Positions 1 through 9,092 of a DNA stretch of 64,000 nucleotides are shown piece after piece. Position numbers and translations under genes: made by a program. Within the stretch, counting starts at the first letter, position 1. Each line of letters begins with the position of its first letter. The stretch is from positions 8,840,501 through 8,904,500 of the forward strand of contig NZ_JAMZEB010000002.1 of the NCBI RefSeq assembly GCF_024172165.1. Reading direction: 5' to 3'. The notes under the pieces were generated by a model. It was not told the origin of the DNA and searched no databases. It worked only from the letters and a program-made list of their open reading frames with translations. Source of the stretch: Nonomuraea thailandensis. GTDB lineage: Bacteria; Actinomycetota; Actinomycetes; Streptosporangiales; Streptosporangiaceae.

Positions 1-66
1 CGGCCGCTCCGGCGCCGCGCAGCCCGCCGCGAGCAGCAGGCACAGCACCATCGCCGCAGATCTCAT
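1..66 (-). CDS. Lipoprotein, N-terminus only (runs off left edge)
   Basis: Only the first 22 codons are in the window. They read as a bacterial lipoprotein signal peptide: Met-Arg-Ser, a short hydrophobic stretch, then LLAAGC, which fits a lipobox with the acylated Cys at residue 17. The ATG at 66 overlaps the stop of the preceding LysM/BTAD gene as ATGA, so the two are probably translationally coupled and this is the last visible gene of the pilus operon. The function of the mature protein cannot be judged from what is present. Confidence 0.6.
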   Translation of the reverse strand, partial: MRSAAMVLCLLLAAGCAAPERP

Positions 67-3000
67 GCCGACGACTCCCTCACCACATGAATGCGCCACG
101 TGGGCAGCAGCTCCTCGATCAACGCCTCGGTCTCGGGGGCCATCGCGCCTCCTCCGTACGGGTGCGAGGCCGCCCGCCGGGTCAGGCCCTCGACGACGGC
201 GCGCAGGCGTACGGTGTCCTCCGTCGCGTGCGTGGCCCGCAGCAGGTCGCGCCAGAGGCTCTCGTCGTCGGGCGCCAGCAGCAGCGCGGCGCGCACGGCG
301 GCCACCGCGGCGTCCGGCTGGCCGTGCGCCAGCCGCAGCTCGCAGAGCTGGTGCGCGGCGTCGGCCACGGCCGCGGTCACGTCGTACTCCAGGTCGTCGT
401 CGGTCAGCCAGGCGTACCTGCCGGGGCCGCGCGCGGCCAGCAGCGGGCCTCTGACCAGGCCGAGCGCCTTCTCCAGCAGGACGGCCCTGGCCGTCGGGTC
501 GTTCTGCGAGCGCCGGACGAGCTCGCGGAACAGCGCCCAGTCCGTACGCACGTCGGGCCCCAGCCGCAGCCGGCCCGCCTCGTCGGTGAGCAGGTGCTCG
601 GGCCCCAGCCACTCGGCGACCCTGGAGATCGTGGCGTCCCGGACCATGTCCTGCACGCCGCGCGGCCACAACACGCCGCCGAGCACCACCGGGTGCACGC
701 CGCCCACGTGCGTGGCCAGGTACACCAGCAGCTCCGTCGCCAGCTCCATCCGGCCCTCCTCCAGCGGGGGCAGGCCGGCGAGCTCGACGGGGCCGAGGAT
801 CCTGATCTCCACGGCGGGCGGGTGCAGCCCGGCCAGCGGCTCGGCGTCGGGGATCGCCTCACCCTCCAGACGGCCGGCGGTGCGGAACAGGTCGATCAGC
901 GCCTGGTAGTGGCGGCGCGGCAGGAGCTGGGCGTCCACCTCGAAGCCCAGCTCGGCGATCCTGGCCCTGCCGTCGTCGCCGATCTCCAGCGTCCAGGTGG
1001 CGTGCGGAACCTCTCCCGCCACCACGTAGCCGGCGGTGTCCCGGCGGGCCAGCAGCGCCAGGCGGCGGGCCTCGTCGTGCGTGGGCGCCACGGCGGACAG
1101 CAGGTAGTGGGCGCTGCGCGGGCTGCCGGTGATGCGGCCGGTCAGCACCTCCCTGCGCGGGGCGGCGCCGGCCTCCAGCTCGGGGAGCACCTCGGCCAGG
1201 CTGCCGACCGCCCTGACGCGGCCCGGCGCGATGGCGGTCAGCTCGCCGCCGAAGCCGACGAGCGTGATGCGCATGCGGTCGGACCACAGGTTCGTGGCCA
1301 GCTCGACCGCCAGGGCGGCCAGCGCGGCGGTGGTCTGCGGGCCGCGCACGTTGATCAGGCCCTGCGCGGCCTCCAGGTCGATGAGGACCCGCCCGGCGGC
1401 GTCCGTCCCGATGGAGACCAGCCCCGGGTACGGCGCCCCGCCCGGCGGCACGCCGGCATCGGCCTGGGCCGCCCCGCCGCCCTGCCGCGCCCGGCTGTCG
1501 GGGTACGGGGCCCGGCCCGCCTGCGCCCGGCCCTCCGGATACGGCGCCCTGCCGAGCTGCGGCCCGGAGTCCGCGTGCGGCCCTCCGCCCGCCCGGCCCC
1601 CGGGATCCGCATGCGGCCCTCCGCCCGGCTGGGCGAGCCGGGGTTCCTCGTACGGCGCTCCGCCAGGCCGGGTGGTTCTCGGGTCCGGCAGGAGGCGGCC
1701 CTCGTGGGCCGGGAGGCGCCAGATCTGGCCGCCGTCCGCCGCCGTCCACGGCGCGGGCGGGTCGTCGTCCGCCGGGTGGATCCACAGGTCGAGCGAGCGG
1801 GCCGACAGGTGCGCCCCGTACACGACGGGCGGGGTGCGGCGCTGGGCGGCCAGCTCCGCGCCCAGCGTCCGCAGCCCGACGTCCAGGATGCGGGCGCCCG
1901 GCGCGTCGCTCCCGAGCCGCAGCGCGAGCTCGGCCTGGGCGGCGTCGTCGCGCGGCCGGACGATCCTGCGGCCGAACAGCCGCCGCCAGAGCTGCTCCCT
2001 GCGCCGCCTGGCCAGCACGAGCAGCAGCCCGGCGGCGGCCAGCGAGGCGGCGGCGAGGTACTGCGTCAGGTCGCCGCCCTGGGGCTCGGTGATGACGACG
2101 GGCTGCCGGTCCGTCGGGGTCTCGTCCTCCGCCTCCGCGCGCTTGCCCTCCTGCCGCTCGGCGTGCTTGCCCTCCTGCTCGTCGGTGCCCCCGCGCTCCT
2201 GCTGGTCCGTGCGCTTGCGCTCCTGCTGCTCGGGCTGGCGGTGCTTGGCCTCGCCCCGCTCGCGGGGCTCCGGCCGCTCCACGTGCGCCCTGCCCGGGTG
2301 CTCGCGCAGCGTCTGCTCGCGGGGCTGGCCCGCGGGGACGATGTGCACGTTCCTGGCGTCGTCCGGCATGTCGAGCACCCAGCCGGGCCTGATCAGGTCG
2401 GCCATGCGCAGGCGGGTGCCGTCCGGCTGCTCCTTCGCCTGGTTAAGTCGGTAGATTTCGGGATATCGGCGGCCGTCTCCGAGGCACTTCTCCGCGATCT
2501 CCCACAGGCTCTCGTGGTGCCGGCCGTGCGGCGGCTGCACCACGTACACCTTCTTCGTCTTGGGCGTCTCCAGCGTCTGCTCGACGATCGGCGCCGAGTA
2601 CGCGACCGCCGTCACCGGCGGGGCGGCGGGCGTCAGCGCCGGCTTCATCAGCGGCACCACCATCGCCCCCGCCGTGAACAGCAGCAGCACCGCCGACACG
2701 AGCTTGTTGGCGAGGAACTGCATCCCGCCGGAGAGCGGCACGCGGGCGGGCATGCCGACCCGGCGGACCCCGGCGTACACCTCGACCAGCACGCACACGA
2801 AGAGCTGGAGCCAGGCGCCCCACACCATCAGCACCAGCACGGCCATGATCGTGCCGTGGCCCACCTTGCCGGTCCACACGTCGGGGTCGAGCAGCTCGGG
2901 CCTGATCGGCGGGCCGGCGTACGTGAGCAGCGCGTACGGCACGCCGCCCACCAGCGCCACCAGCACGACCAGCGCCCCGATCCCGGCGAGCACGTCGCCG

Positions 3001-3071
3001 AAGCTGCGCCTGGCCCGCACGCGTACGGGAACGTGACGTCCGGGTGGACGCGCGGGCTCTCGCGTCGGCAT
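63..3071 (-). CDS. Membrane protein with LysM and BTAD-type regulatory domains, pilus cluster
   Basis: About 1002 residues. Three membrane segments lie in roughly the first 130 residues. A LysM-like module follows (a SLWEIAEKCLGDG core, then NQA and PGW), then a highly charged Glu/Arg/Gln linker, a fourth membrane helix (LAAASLAAAGLLLVLA) followed by Arg-rich sequence, and a Pro/Gly-rich segment with repeated GGAPY/GGPHAD/GRAPYP units. The C-terminal 230 or so residues resemble a winged-helix plus BTAD region of SARP-type regulators, with TPR-like helices. The ATG at 3071 was chosen because GGAAAGGAG lies just upstream; an in-frame ATG at 3122 has none. This arrangement recurs beside actinobacterial tad genes. 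A regulatory or wall-anchoring role in pilus assembly is inference. Confidence 0.75.
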   Translation of the reverse strand: MPTREPARPPGRHVPVRVRARRSFGDVLAGIGALVVLVALVGGVPYALLTYAGPPIRPELLDPDVWTGKVGHGTIMAVLVLMVWGAWLQLFVCVLVEVYAGVRRVGMPARVPLSGGMQFLANKLVSAVLLLFTAGAMVVPLMKPALTPAAPPVTAVAYSAPIVEQTLETPKTKKVYVVQPPHGRHHESLWEIAEKCLGDGRRYPEIYRLNQAKEQPDGTRLRMADLIRPGWVLDMPDDARNVHIVPAGQPREQTLREHPGRAHVERPEPRERGEAKHRQPEQQERKRTDQQERGGTDEQEGKHAERQEGKRAEAEDETPTDRQPVVITEPQGGDLTQYLAAASLAAAGLLLVLARRRREQLWRRLFGRRIVRPRDDAAQAELALRLGSDAPGARILDVGLRTLGAELAAQRRTPPVVYGAHLSARSLDLWIHPADDDPPAPWTAADGGQIWRLPAHEGRLLPDPRTTRPGGAPYEEPRLAQPGGGPHADPGGRAGGGPHADSGPQLGRAPYPEGRAQAGRAPYPDSRARQGGGAAQADAGVPPGGAPYPGLVSIGTDAAGRVLIDLEAAQGLINVRGPQTTAALAALAVELATNLWSDRMRITLVGFGGELTAIAPGRVRAVGSLAEVLPELEAGAAPRREVLTGRITGSPRSAHYLLSAVAPTHDEARRLALLARRDTAGYVVAGEVPHATWTLEIGDDGRARIAELGFEVDAQLLPRRHYQALIDLFRTAGRLEGEAIPDAEPLAGLHPPAVEIRILGPVELAGLPPLEEGRMELATELLVYLATHVGGVHPVVLGGVLWPRGVQDMVRDATISRVAEWLGPEHLLTDEAGRLRLGPDVRTDWALFRELVRRSQNDPTARAVLLEKALGLVRGPLLAARGPGRYAWLTDDDLEYDVTAAVADAAHQLCELRLAHGQPDAAVAAVRAALLLAPDDESLWRDLLRATHATEDTVRLRAVVEGLTRRAASHPYGGGAMAPETEALIEELLPTWRIHVVRESSA

Positions 3072-3140
3072 CGCCTCTCCTTTCCCCGGTCCAGCGTCGT
3101 GCCTCGGGTGTCCCGCATCCATCGAGTGGCGGAATTCGGT

Positions 3141-3557
3141 CTATCTCGCTTCGGGGGCCGCGGTGGCCTCACCGGTCATCTCGGAGCCGGGGAACCCGAT
3201 CGCGCTGAGGAAGAACGCCTCCCACCGCACCGACACGGACACCGTCACCTGCGCCTGCCCCTGGCCGACCGCGCACTCCCCCGAGCTCACGTCGTCGCCG
3301 CCCTGGGCCGCCACGATCTCGTCGGCCCTGGCGCACACCTGCGCCTCGCCGAGCAGCCGTGCCTCGCCCGTCGCGCGCAGGTGGTCGACGTCCAGCTCGT
3401 CGGCGCCGGCGCGCGCGGCCTGCTCGGCCACGTCCGCGGCGCGCAGCCGGGCGTTGATCGCCGACCCGCCGTCCACCAGCAGCCCGGCCAGCAGGAACAC
3501 GACCACGGAGAACAGCACGGTGAACACCGACATGGAGCCCCGCTCGCCGGCCCTCAT
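3141..3557 (-). CDS. TadG-like pseudopilin / pilus assembly protein
   Basis: 138 residues. The N-terminus MRAGERGSMSVFTVLFSVVV has the short basic leader and long hydrophobic helix of TadE/TadG pseudopilins, followed by an external domain with two cysteines. The ERGS-(hydrophobic) pattern is shared with the next upstream gene. The ATG at 3557 overlaps the upstream stop as ATGA. The protein probably sits in the membrane and supports the Flp/Tad pilus. Separation into TadE versus TadG is uncertain from sequence alone. Confidence 0.75.
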   Translation of the reverse strand: MRAGERGSMSVFTVLFSVVVFLLAGLLVDGGSAINARLRAADVAEQAARAGADELDVDHLRATGEARLLGEAQVCARADEIVAAQGGDDVSSGECAVGQGQAQVTVSVSVRWEAFFLSAIGFPGSEMTGEATAAPEAR

Positions 3558-3940
3558 TCGATCCTCCTGAACTGCTCGATCGGCACGACCGCCGTCCCCG
3601 TGAGCCGCTTGGTGCCGCCGAAGCCGAGGAAGGCGAGGTCCAGCTCGCACGACACCTCGGCCCGCACCTGGCCGCCCTGCTCCCACTCCGAGCCGTCCAG
3701 GGAGACCGCGGCCGACTGGCAGCGGCCCTCCAGCACGTTCGTGGTGATCGCCTCGGCGGCGGCCTCCGCGTCGTCGAGCGAGCGCTGCACGGACGCGGCG
3801 CGGGCGGCGTCGCGCGCGGCCCCGTTCACCCGCCCCTGCGACTCCACCAGCACCCCGGCGCCGGCCAGGAACATGAGGAACAGCAGGAAGACCGGGGCCA
3901 GCATGACGGTCTCCACGGCCATCGAACCCCGCTCGCTCAT
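3554..3940 (-). CDS. TadE-family pilus assembly protein
   Basis: 128 residues. MSERGSMAVETVMLAPVFLL is a TadE-type N-terminus: ERG, a conserved Glu after five residues, then a hydrophobic helix. The rest contains a Cys pair and a short beta-rich region. TadE pseudopilins are processed by a prepilin peptidase and help initiate the Flp pilus. Start and stop overlap the neighbours by four bases on both sides, which places it firmly in the tad operon. Confidence 0.82.
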   Translation of the reverse strand: MSERGSMAVETVMLAPVFLLFLMFLAGAGVLVESQGRVNGAARDAARAASVQRSLDDAEAAAEAITTNVLEGRCQSAAVSLDGSEWEQGGQVRAEVSCELDLAFLGFGGTKRLTGTAVVPIEQFRRIE

Positions 3941-4368
3941 TCGCAGTCCTCGCCGCCGTTGTCGGGGCGGAAGCACTCGACGGGCCCGCCAGCGGTGGCG
4001 GTGATCGTGAACGCGAGGTCGGGCAGCAGCGGGATGACCTGTACGGCACTGCCCGTCACCGTGACGAAGCGCTCGTCGGGCTCCTTCTCGGAGGTCGTGG
4101 CGGTGGCGCCCCGCAGCAGGCGGGGCCCGACGGCCTGGATGATCTCCGTGGCCTTGCCGGTGGCCTCGCCCTGCCAGGCGCCCGAGTCGAACGGCGCGGC
4201 CCTGGCCACGCGCGCTCCCTCCCTGGCCGCCGCCTCGGCCACCTCACGGGCGTGGAACCACAGGGCGACCTGCACGATGAGCAGCACGGTCGCGAGGATG
4301 ACCGGCATGAGCAGGGCCAGCTCGATCACCGTCACGCCGCGCTCGTCCCGAGGCGGCCGGGCTCTCAC
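3937..4368 (-). CDS. TadE-like protein, GTG start
   Basis: 143 residues. The protein starts RARPPRDERGVTVIELALLMPVIL, where DERGVTVIE-L is the canonical TadE cleavage and helix motif, including the Glu five residues after the Gly. The GTG at 4368 lies in a GTGA overlap with the upstream stop. Longer in-frame extensions upstream would run inside the previous gene in another frame and look non-native. A Cys-containing C-terminus (ECF...EDCE) suggests a disulfide outside the cell. It is the first of three consecutive pseudopilin genes. Confidence 0.83.
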   Translation of the reverse strand: MRARPPRDERGVTVIELALLMPVILATVLLIVQVALWFHAREVAEAAAREGARVARAAPFDSGAWQGEATGKATEIIQAVGPRLLRGATATTSEKEPDERFVTVTGSAVQVIPLLPDLAFTITATAGGPVECFRPDNGGEDCE

Positions 4369-4610
4369 GGAGTGCCGCCACCGCCGTCGCCGCCGTCGCC
4401 ACCGCCGCCGCCGAAGGTCTGTTCGAGGTTGCCCTGCTGCTGCTCCACCAGGGTCCTGATCAGGGTGGCCAGGCCGAGCGCGACGCCGGCGATGATCGCG
4501 GTGATGATCACCCATTCGACGGCGGAGGCGCCCCTGGTCGGCGCGGTGCGGGCGCGGCGGACCCGCTCGCCCAGGTACGCGTTCAGGTAGACGATCCACG
4601 GGTGGTTCAT
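4365..4610 (-). CDS. Small Flp-pilin-like membrane protein
   Basis: 81 residues. The sequence has a basic N-terminus, then GASAVEWVIITAIIAGVALG, a prepilin-like hydrophobic helix preceded by Gly-Ala-Ser and containing a Glu, as in Flp major pilins. It ends in a Gly/Asp-rich tail (GGGGGDGGDGGGG). Its position between TadC and the TadE genes is that of the structural pilin. The ATG at 4610 overlaps the TadC stop as ATGA. It is best read as the Flp pilin subunit; the length fits. Confidence 0.72.
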   Translation of the reverse strand: MNHPWIVYLNAYLGERVRRARTAPTRGASAVEWVIITAIIAGVALGLATLIRTLVEQQQGNLEQTFGGGGGDGGDGGGGTP

Positions 4611-5530
4611 GAGACTCCCAACATCTTCATCGCGGCGGGGTAGCTGAGAAAGATCACGAAACCGGCACAGAGCAGGAGCTGGGCCACCAGCATCGACTGG
4701 GAGCGCTCGCCCGCCCTGCCCTCGATCTCGGCCAGCTCGCGGCGGCGCAGCGTGGCGGCCCTGGCCGTGAGCGAGGCACGTACTTTGGCGCCGTCGTCGG
4801 CCACCAGGCCGAGCGCGGCGGACAGGTCGCGCAGCTCGTCGACGTTGATCTCCTCGCCGAGCTGGCCGAGCGCCTGCCACGGCGTGATGCCGACGATCCT
4901 GGCGCCGCTCAGTGCGTCGCGGATGCGGCCCATCGCCCAGTTGGGCTGCTCACCGCTGACCGAGACGGCCATCATCAGGGCCTCGGGGACGCCGCGGCCG
5001 CCGGCCAGGTTCATGGAGACGAGGTCGAGGAACGCGCCGACGACGTGGCGGAAGTCGCGTCGCTTGGCCGCCGCGTCCCGCCTGACCTGGAGGTCGGGCA
5101 GGAAAAAGAAGACGACGGCGACGAGCACGGCGGTCCAGAACGGGATGGCCAGGGAGGCGCCCCACTCCATGAGCACCAGCCAGGCCAGCAGCAGCGGGAA
5201 GGCCAGCAGGCCGCTGGCCGCCAGCAGCACCTTGGTCGCCAGGAACGCCTCGAACGAGCGGCCGAGCAGGGCCAGGTCGGACTTGGCCGAGCGGGCCTCC
5301 CAGCCGCGCGCGCCGTACAGGCGGGCCATGCGGGCGCCGAGGCCGCGCCGGAAGGCGCTGACCTCCTCGTCGGGCAGCACGAGCTGGATGCGGGGCGCGC
5401 CCGTGTCCTCGCGCACGGCGTCGAGCGCGAGCAGCCGCGCCACCAGCCCCGGACGCGCCGGGAACAGCGCCCGTAGCAGCACGAACAGCCCGAGCCCGAG
5501 GGCCGCGCCCGCCAGCGCGCTCTCAACCAT
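4607..5530 (-). CDS. tadC: TadC-like type II/IV secretion F-family membrane protein
   Basis: 307 residues. The membrane segments (an N-terminal helix, a pair near residues 120-165, and a C-terminal helix ending FLSYPAAMKMLG) flank a cytoplasmic helical T2SSF domain, including the GRGVPEAL region typical of TadC. TadB and TadC form the inner-membrane platform that couples to the TadA ATPase. The ATG at 5530 is preceded by GGAGGGAGG. The gene lies directly downstream of tadB. Confidence 0.88.
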   Translation of the reverse strand: MVESALAGAALGLGLFVLLRALFPARPGLVARLLALDAVREDTGAPRIQLVLPDEEVSAFRRGLGARMARLYGARGWEARSAKSDLALLGRSFEAFLATKVLLAASGLLAFPLLLAWLVLMEWGASLAIPFWTAVLVAVVFFFLPDLQVRRDAAAKRRDFRHVVGAFLDLVSMNLAGGRGVPEALMMAVSVSGEQPNWAMGRIRDALSGARIVGITPWQALGQLGEEINVDELRDLSAALGLVADDGAKVRASLTARAATLRRRELAEIEGRAGERSQSMLVAQLLLCAGFVIFLSYPAAMKMLGVS

Positions 5531-5553
5531 CGCGGCCACCTCCCTCCGGGGCG

Positions 5554-6414
5554 TCAGCCATCGCCGCCGCCCCCTCCCATGAGCAGCCGCGTGGGCTTGT
5601 CGAACCTGGCCAGCCGCCGCATCCAGGCGAACCCGGCGCCGAACAGCCCGGCCACGACGACCAGCACGGCCTGGCCGAGGTAGCCCTCGTACTCCTTGAC
5701 GTACTCGGGGTTGAACAGCACGAGGATCCCGGCGAAGACCAGCGCGGTGATCACCACGATCTGCACGCTGCGCCTGGTCGAGCGGCGCTCGGCCTCGACG
5801 CGGCGGCGCATGTCGAGCTCCTCGCGGGCCGAGACGGCCAGCGCGCCGAGCACGTCGCGCAGGCCGGGGCCGCGCAGCTTGGAGTTGAGGATGAGCGCGG
5901 CGACCACCAGGTCGGCCGAGGGGTCGTCGAGCTCGTCGGCGAAGCGGGCCAGCGCGTCGGGCAGCGCCATCCTGGTGTGCAGCCGGTCGATGAGGGCGCG
6001 CAGGTGCGGCCTGAGCATGGGCGCGGCGGCCCTGATGGAGGACGGGATGGCCTGTTCGAGCCCGGCGGCGCCGGCGATCGTGTCGCGCAGCGACTCCGTC
6101 CAGGCGGCCAGGCCCTCCAGGCGGCGCATGGCGGCACGTTCCTCGGCCGCGCCGCCCGCCAGGCCGCGCCAGGCGAAGACCAGCAGCACCGTGCCGACGG
6201 CGACGACCGGCCAGCCGGTGATGATCAGGACCATGGTGGCGGCGACCGCCGCGACGGCGCCGCGGGTGGTCACCAGCTTGATCAGGTCGCTCTTGGGCCG
6301 GGTGGGGCGGGGGCGCAGGCCGTACAGGGACAGGACGAACAGGAACAGGCCACCGCCTGCGATCGCGCCGGCCAGCAGCGCCAGTGGGTCCATGGAGAAC
6401 GGCATGCCTCTCAC
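5554..6414 (-). CDS. tadB: TadB-like type II/IV secretion F-family membrane protein
   Basis: 286 residues if the GTG at 6414 is used. That codon overlaps the tadA stop as GTGA; an in-frame ATG at 6405 is an alternative, since GGAGG lies upstream of both. N-terminal membrane helices (LLAGAIAGGGLFLFVL, AVAAVAATMVLIITGW) precede a helical cytoplasmic domain with AAWTESLRDTIAGAAGLEQA and conserved RPHL/LADELDDP-type segments, then two C-terminal helices. This is the TadB half of the platform pair. Confidence 0.87.
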   Translation of the reverse strand: MRGMPFSMDPLALLAGAIAGGGLFLFVLSLYGLRPRPTRPKSDLIKLVTTRGAVAAVAATMVLIITGWPVVAVGTVLLVFAWRGLAGGAAEERAAMRRLEGLAAWTESLRDTIAGAAGLEQAIPSSIRAAAPMLRPHLRALIDRLHTRMALPDALARFADELDDPSADLVVAALILNSKLRGPGLRDVLGALAVSAREELDMRRRVEAERRSTRRSVQIVVITALVFAGILVLFNPEYVKEYEGYLGQAVLVVVAGLFGAGFAWMRRLARFDKPTRLLMGGGGGDG

Positions 6415-7706
6415 CAGCCTCCGGGGGTGTAGCCGTGGGCGGCGAGCTCCTCCAGGCAGGAGATCGGGGCGTGCGGGACGGCACCGCCGTCGGGGCCCGG
6501 CACGAACACCTCGCTGGACAGCACGCGGCCGTCGCAGCCGTTGACCTCGCGGATGCTGGAGACGTAGCGGCGCAGCCGGCCGCCCACGTGGTAGTCGTTG
6601 CGCTTCTCGATGAAGACCACGAAGTCGATGGCGCCGGCGATGAGCATGTGGGTGGCGTCGATGGGCAGGCGCTCGCCGGCCTGGAGGGCGTAGGTGGAGA
6701 TGCGGTTGAAGACCTCCATGCTGGAGTTGGCGTGGATGGTCGACAGGGAGCCGTCGTTGCCCTGGGTCATCGCGTTGAGCATGGTGACGATCTCGTCGCC
6801 GAGCACCTCGCCGACGATGACGCGGCTGGGGTTCATGCGCAGGGAGCGGCGGACGAGCTCGGCCATGGAGATCTCGCCCTGGCCCTCGGAGTTGGGCAGG
6901 CGCTGCTCGAAGGCGACGACGTTGGGGTGGAGCTCGGGGAACTGGTCGAGGCCGAGCTCCAGGGCGCGTTCGACGGTGATGAGGCGCTCGCTGGGCGGGA
7001 TCTCGTTGGCCAGGGCGCGCAGCAGGGTGGTCTTCCCCGCGTTGGTGGACCCGGCGATCATGAGGTTCTTGCGGGCGCCGACGGCCGCTCTGAGAAACCG
7101 CCCGACGTCCTGACTTATCGTGCCATTGCCCACGAGATCGGACATGAAGACCTTGCCCAGGCGGGCGCGGCGGATCGACACGGCCGGCCTGACCGTGACG
7201 TCCATGACCGCGCTCAGCCGGGAGCCGTCGGGCAGGCGCAGGTCGAGCTGCGGGTTGGCGGTGTCGAACGGCCTGCTCGACAGCCCAGAGTACGCCGCCA
7301 GGATCTGGATCAGCTCGATCAGCTCGTCGTCGGAGTCGGCCACCGGGTCGTGCATCAGCTCCTGGCCGTCGGCGTAGCTGACGAACACCCTGTCGCAGCC
7401 GTTGATGTCGATGTTCTCGACCTCGCCGTCGTCGAGCAGCGGCTGCAGCCGGCCCACCCCGAACAGCGCCGCGTGGATGCCGGCCGCGAGCGCCTCTTCC
7501 TCCTCCACGGTGGGCGGCGTGCGGCCGAGGCCGATCTCGCTGCGCGCGTGCTCCTCCAGCACCTGGGAGATCAGTGCCCTGGCGAACTGGCGCTCGTCCT
7601 CCCCTGTCATCGGGGGCAGGCCGTTGGCCTGGTCGAGCCGGCGCTGGTGGGCCAGGCGGTCGCCGACCTCCTGGCGGAAGCGCTTGACGAGCGAGTGGTC
7701 GATCAT
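6411..7706 (-). CDS. tadA: TadA/CpaF pilus assembly ATPase
   Basis: 431 residues, the usual CpaF length. It has the secretion-ATPase N-terminal domain, then the P-loop GSTNAGKTT (Lys about residue 225), an Asp-box region, VIVGEVLGDE as Walker B, and the His-containing TQGNDGSLSTIHANS segment. It powers Flp pilus extrusion through the TadB/TadC platform. The ATG at 7706 overlaps the upstream stop as ATGA. Identification is secure. Confidence 0.95.
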   Translation of the reverse strand: MIDHSLVKRFRQEVGDRLAHQRRLDQANGLPPMTGEDERQFARALISQVLEEHARSEIGLGRTPPTVEEEEALAAGIHAALFGVGRLQPLLDDGEVENIDINGCDRVFVSYADGQELMHDPVADSDDELIELIQILAAYSGLSSRPFDTANPQLDLRLPDGSRLSAVMDVTVRPAVSIRRARLGKVFMSDLVGNGTISQDVGRFLRAAVGARKNLMIAGSTNAGKTTLLRALANEIPPSERLITVERALELGLDQFPELHPNVVAFEQRLPNSEGQGEISMAELVRRSLRMNPSRVIVGEVLGDEIVTMLNAMTQGNDGSLSTIHANSSMEVFNRISTYALQAGERLPIDATHMLIAGAIDFVVFIEKRNDYHVGGRLRRYVSSIREVNGCDGRVLSSEVFVPGPDGGAVPHAPISCLEELAAHGYTPGGW

Positions 7707-8419
7707 CGGTGGCTCACCAGCCTCGCCGCCAGGTCCCTGGCCGTACGGACGAGCAGCGAGCGGTCGAGCCGGCCGCCCCACTGGCCGCGCAGCAGCTCGG
7801 CGCCCTTGGGGTCGTAGGCCAGGCCGTGCACGAACTGCACGCTCGGGCCGACGATCCTGCGCACGTCCTCGATGGAGCCGCGGTAGTTGCGCGGGTCGGC
7901 GATGACGACGACGCCGTGGGCCTTGGTGATCTGCAGGCGCTCGCGCAGGTGGGCCACGTGGTCGAGGGTGGCCCTGGTCAGCAGCACGACCTGCTCGGCC
8001 TCGGCGATCAGGTCGGCGAGCTGCGGGTGCGCGCCCAGACGGCCGCAGTCGGCGATCACGTCGGCGTTCGGGATGGCGGCCAGCGACCTGCCGAGCGGGC
8101 CCCACAGCCAGGTGAGGCCGGCGGCCTGCTCGCCGTGCGTGAGCCCGGCCAGCACGTCGAGCCCGCCGACGATCTTCTGGGTGTGCTGGTGGATCTGCGC
8201 CGCCTCCAGCCCGCGCCGCGCGGTGGCGCCCAGCGTGAGCAGCCCCTTGCCGGGGTTGAGCACGCCGCCGCCCGCGGCGGGCAGCCGGTAGGCGAGGTCG
8301 CCGCCCGCGGGGTCGCATTCGGCCAGCAGCACGGGGCGGGGCCAGACGGCCGCGAGCGCGGTGGCGGCGGTGGTCACGCCGGGCGCGCCCTTGTCGGCGG
8401 CCAGTACGATCAGCGCCAC
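7703..8419 (-). CDS. TadZ/CpaE-like MinD/ParA-family ATPase
   Basis: 238 residues. MALIVLAADKGAPGVTTAA carries a deviant P-loop (KGAPGVTT), followed by ECDPAGGDL, as in the SIMIBI ParA/MinD fold, with PNADVIADCGR as the next conserved strand. In Tad systems TadZ/CpaE marks the cell site for pilus assembly. The GTG start at 8419 lies one base after the upstream stop. Its place directly before tadA supports a TadZ role, although the receiver-like N-terminal domain of classical CpaE is absent. Confidence 0.82.
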   Translation of the reverse strand: MALIVLAADKGAPGVTTAATALAAVWPRPVLLAECDPAGGDLAYRLPAAGGGVLNPGKGLLTLGATARRGLEAAQIHQHTQKIVGGLDVLAGLTHGEQAAGLTWLWGPLGRSLAAIPNADVIADCGRLGAHPQLADLIAEAEQVVLLTRATLDHVAHLRERLQITKAHGVVVIADPRNYRGSIEDVRRIVGPSVQFVHGLAYDPKGAELLRGQWGGRLDRSLLVRTARDLAARLVSHR

Positions 8420-8420
8420 G

Positions 8421-9092
8421 TCAGCGTGCCCCCGGGAGCTCGGCCACCGCGACCTGCCCGCTGGAGGCGGCGGCCACGATCTCCGGCGCCGCCGGGGCCT
8501 CGACGACCACGGTGATCTGGCCGGAATTTCCCGTTCTCGATCTGTCTCCGGCGGAGAAGACGAGCGCGTTCGCGGCGAGCACCCGGCTTTCTCCCTCGCT
8601 CGCCCTGCTCGGCACGAATATCACCTGGACGCGGTCGCCCTCCTGCACACCGGCGGGCATTTGGCCGGGTTTGAGCGCCAGCCCGACCGTGGCCTTTCCC
8701 TGCCCCAGCTCGGAGGTCGTCTCCGCCCCCATCTCGCTGATGAACAGCGTGCCGGGCAGGATCGTGACGGTCGCGAAGCTGTTGAGCACCTTGTTTCGCT
8801 GCGACCAGGAGACGTAGTCGACGCCGTCGTTGGCGATCTTCACTTCCTCGATCGCCTCCTTGGTGAACTGCTGCCCCGCGCCGACCTGCTGGATGACGCG
8901 GATGGCGGAGACGCGGTCACCGCTGCTCAGCACGAGCAGGGTCGTGGCCAGCGCGCCGCCCAGGATGAGCAGGACGGCCAGCGCGGCCAGCGCCGGCTTG
9001 CGTTCCCTGGGTGGGACGGGGAGCTTGCGCGAGGCCGGCCCGGACAACCCCGCCGCCGCGTTGGCGGCAGGCTGCTTTTCACTGGTCCTCAT
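8421..9092 (-). CDS. SAF-domain CpaB/RcpC-like pilus protein
   Basis: 223 residues. It has a cytoplasmic N-terminus of about 32 residues, one membrane helix (ALAALAVLLILGGALATTLLV), then a SAF-like domain with QQVGAGQQFTKEAIEE, followed by a GQMPAGVQEGDRVQVIFV strand pair. Members of the CpaB/RcpC family accompany Tad secretion components. It is the first gene of the minus-strand operon and starts at an ATG preceded by CGGGAG. The promoter must lie in 9093-9393. Confidence 0.82.
   Translation of the reverse strand: MRTSEKQPAANAAAGLSGPASRKLPVPPRERKPALAALAVLLILGGALATTLLVLSSGDRVSAIRVIQQVGAGQQFTKEAIEEVKIANDGVDYVSWSQRNKVLNSFATVTILPGTLFISEMGAETTSELGQGKATVGLALKPGQMPAGVQEGDRVQVIFVPSRASEGESRVLAANALVFSAGDRSRTGNSGQITVVVEAPAAPEIVAAASSGQVAVAELPGAR

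Noticed and set aside
87..4004. 1305-codon open frame on the plus strand across the pilus genes
   Set aside because: It is antisense to several recognisable proteins, Arg/Gly/Gln-rich, and matches no family. In GC-rich DNA such frames arise because stop codons are rare.
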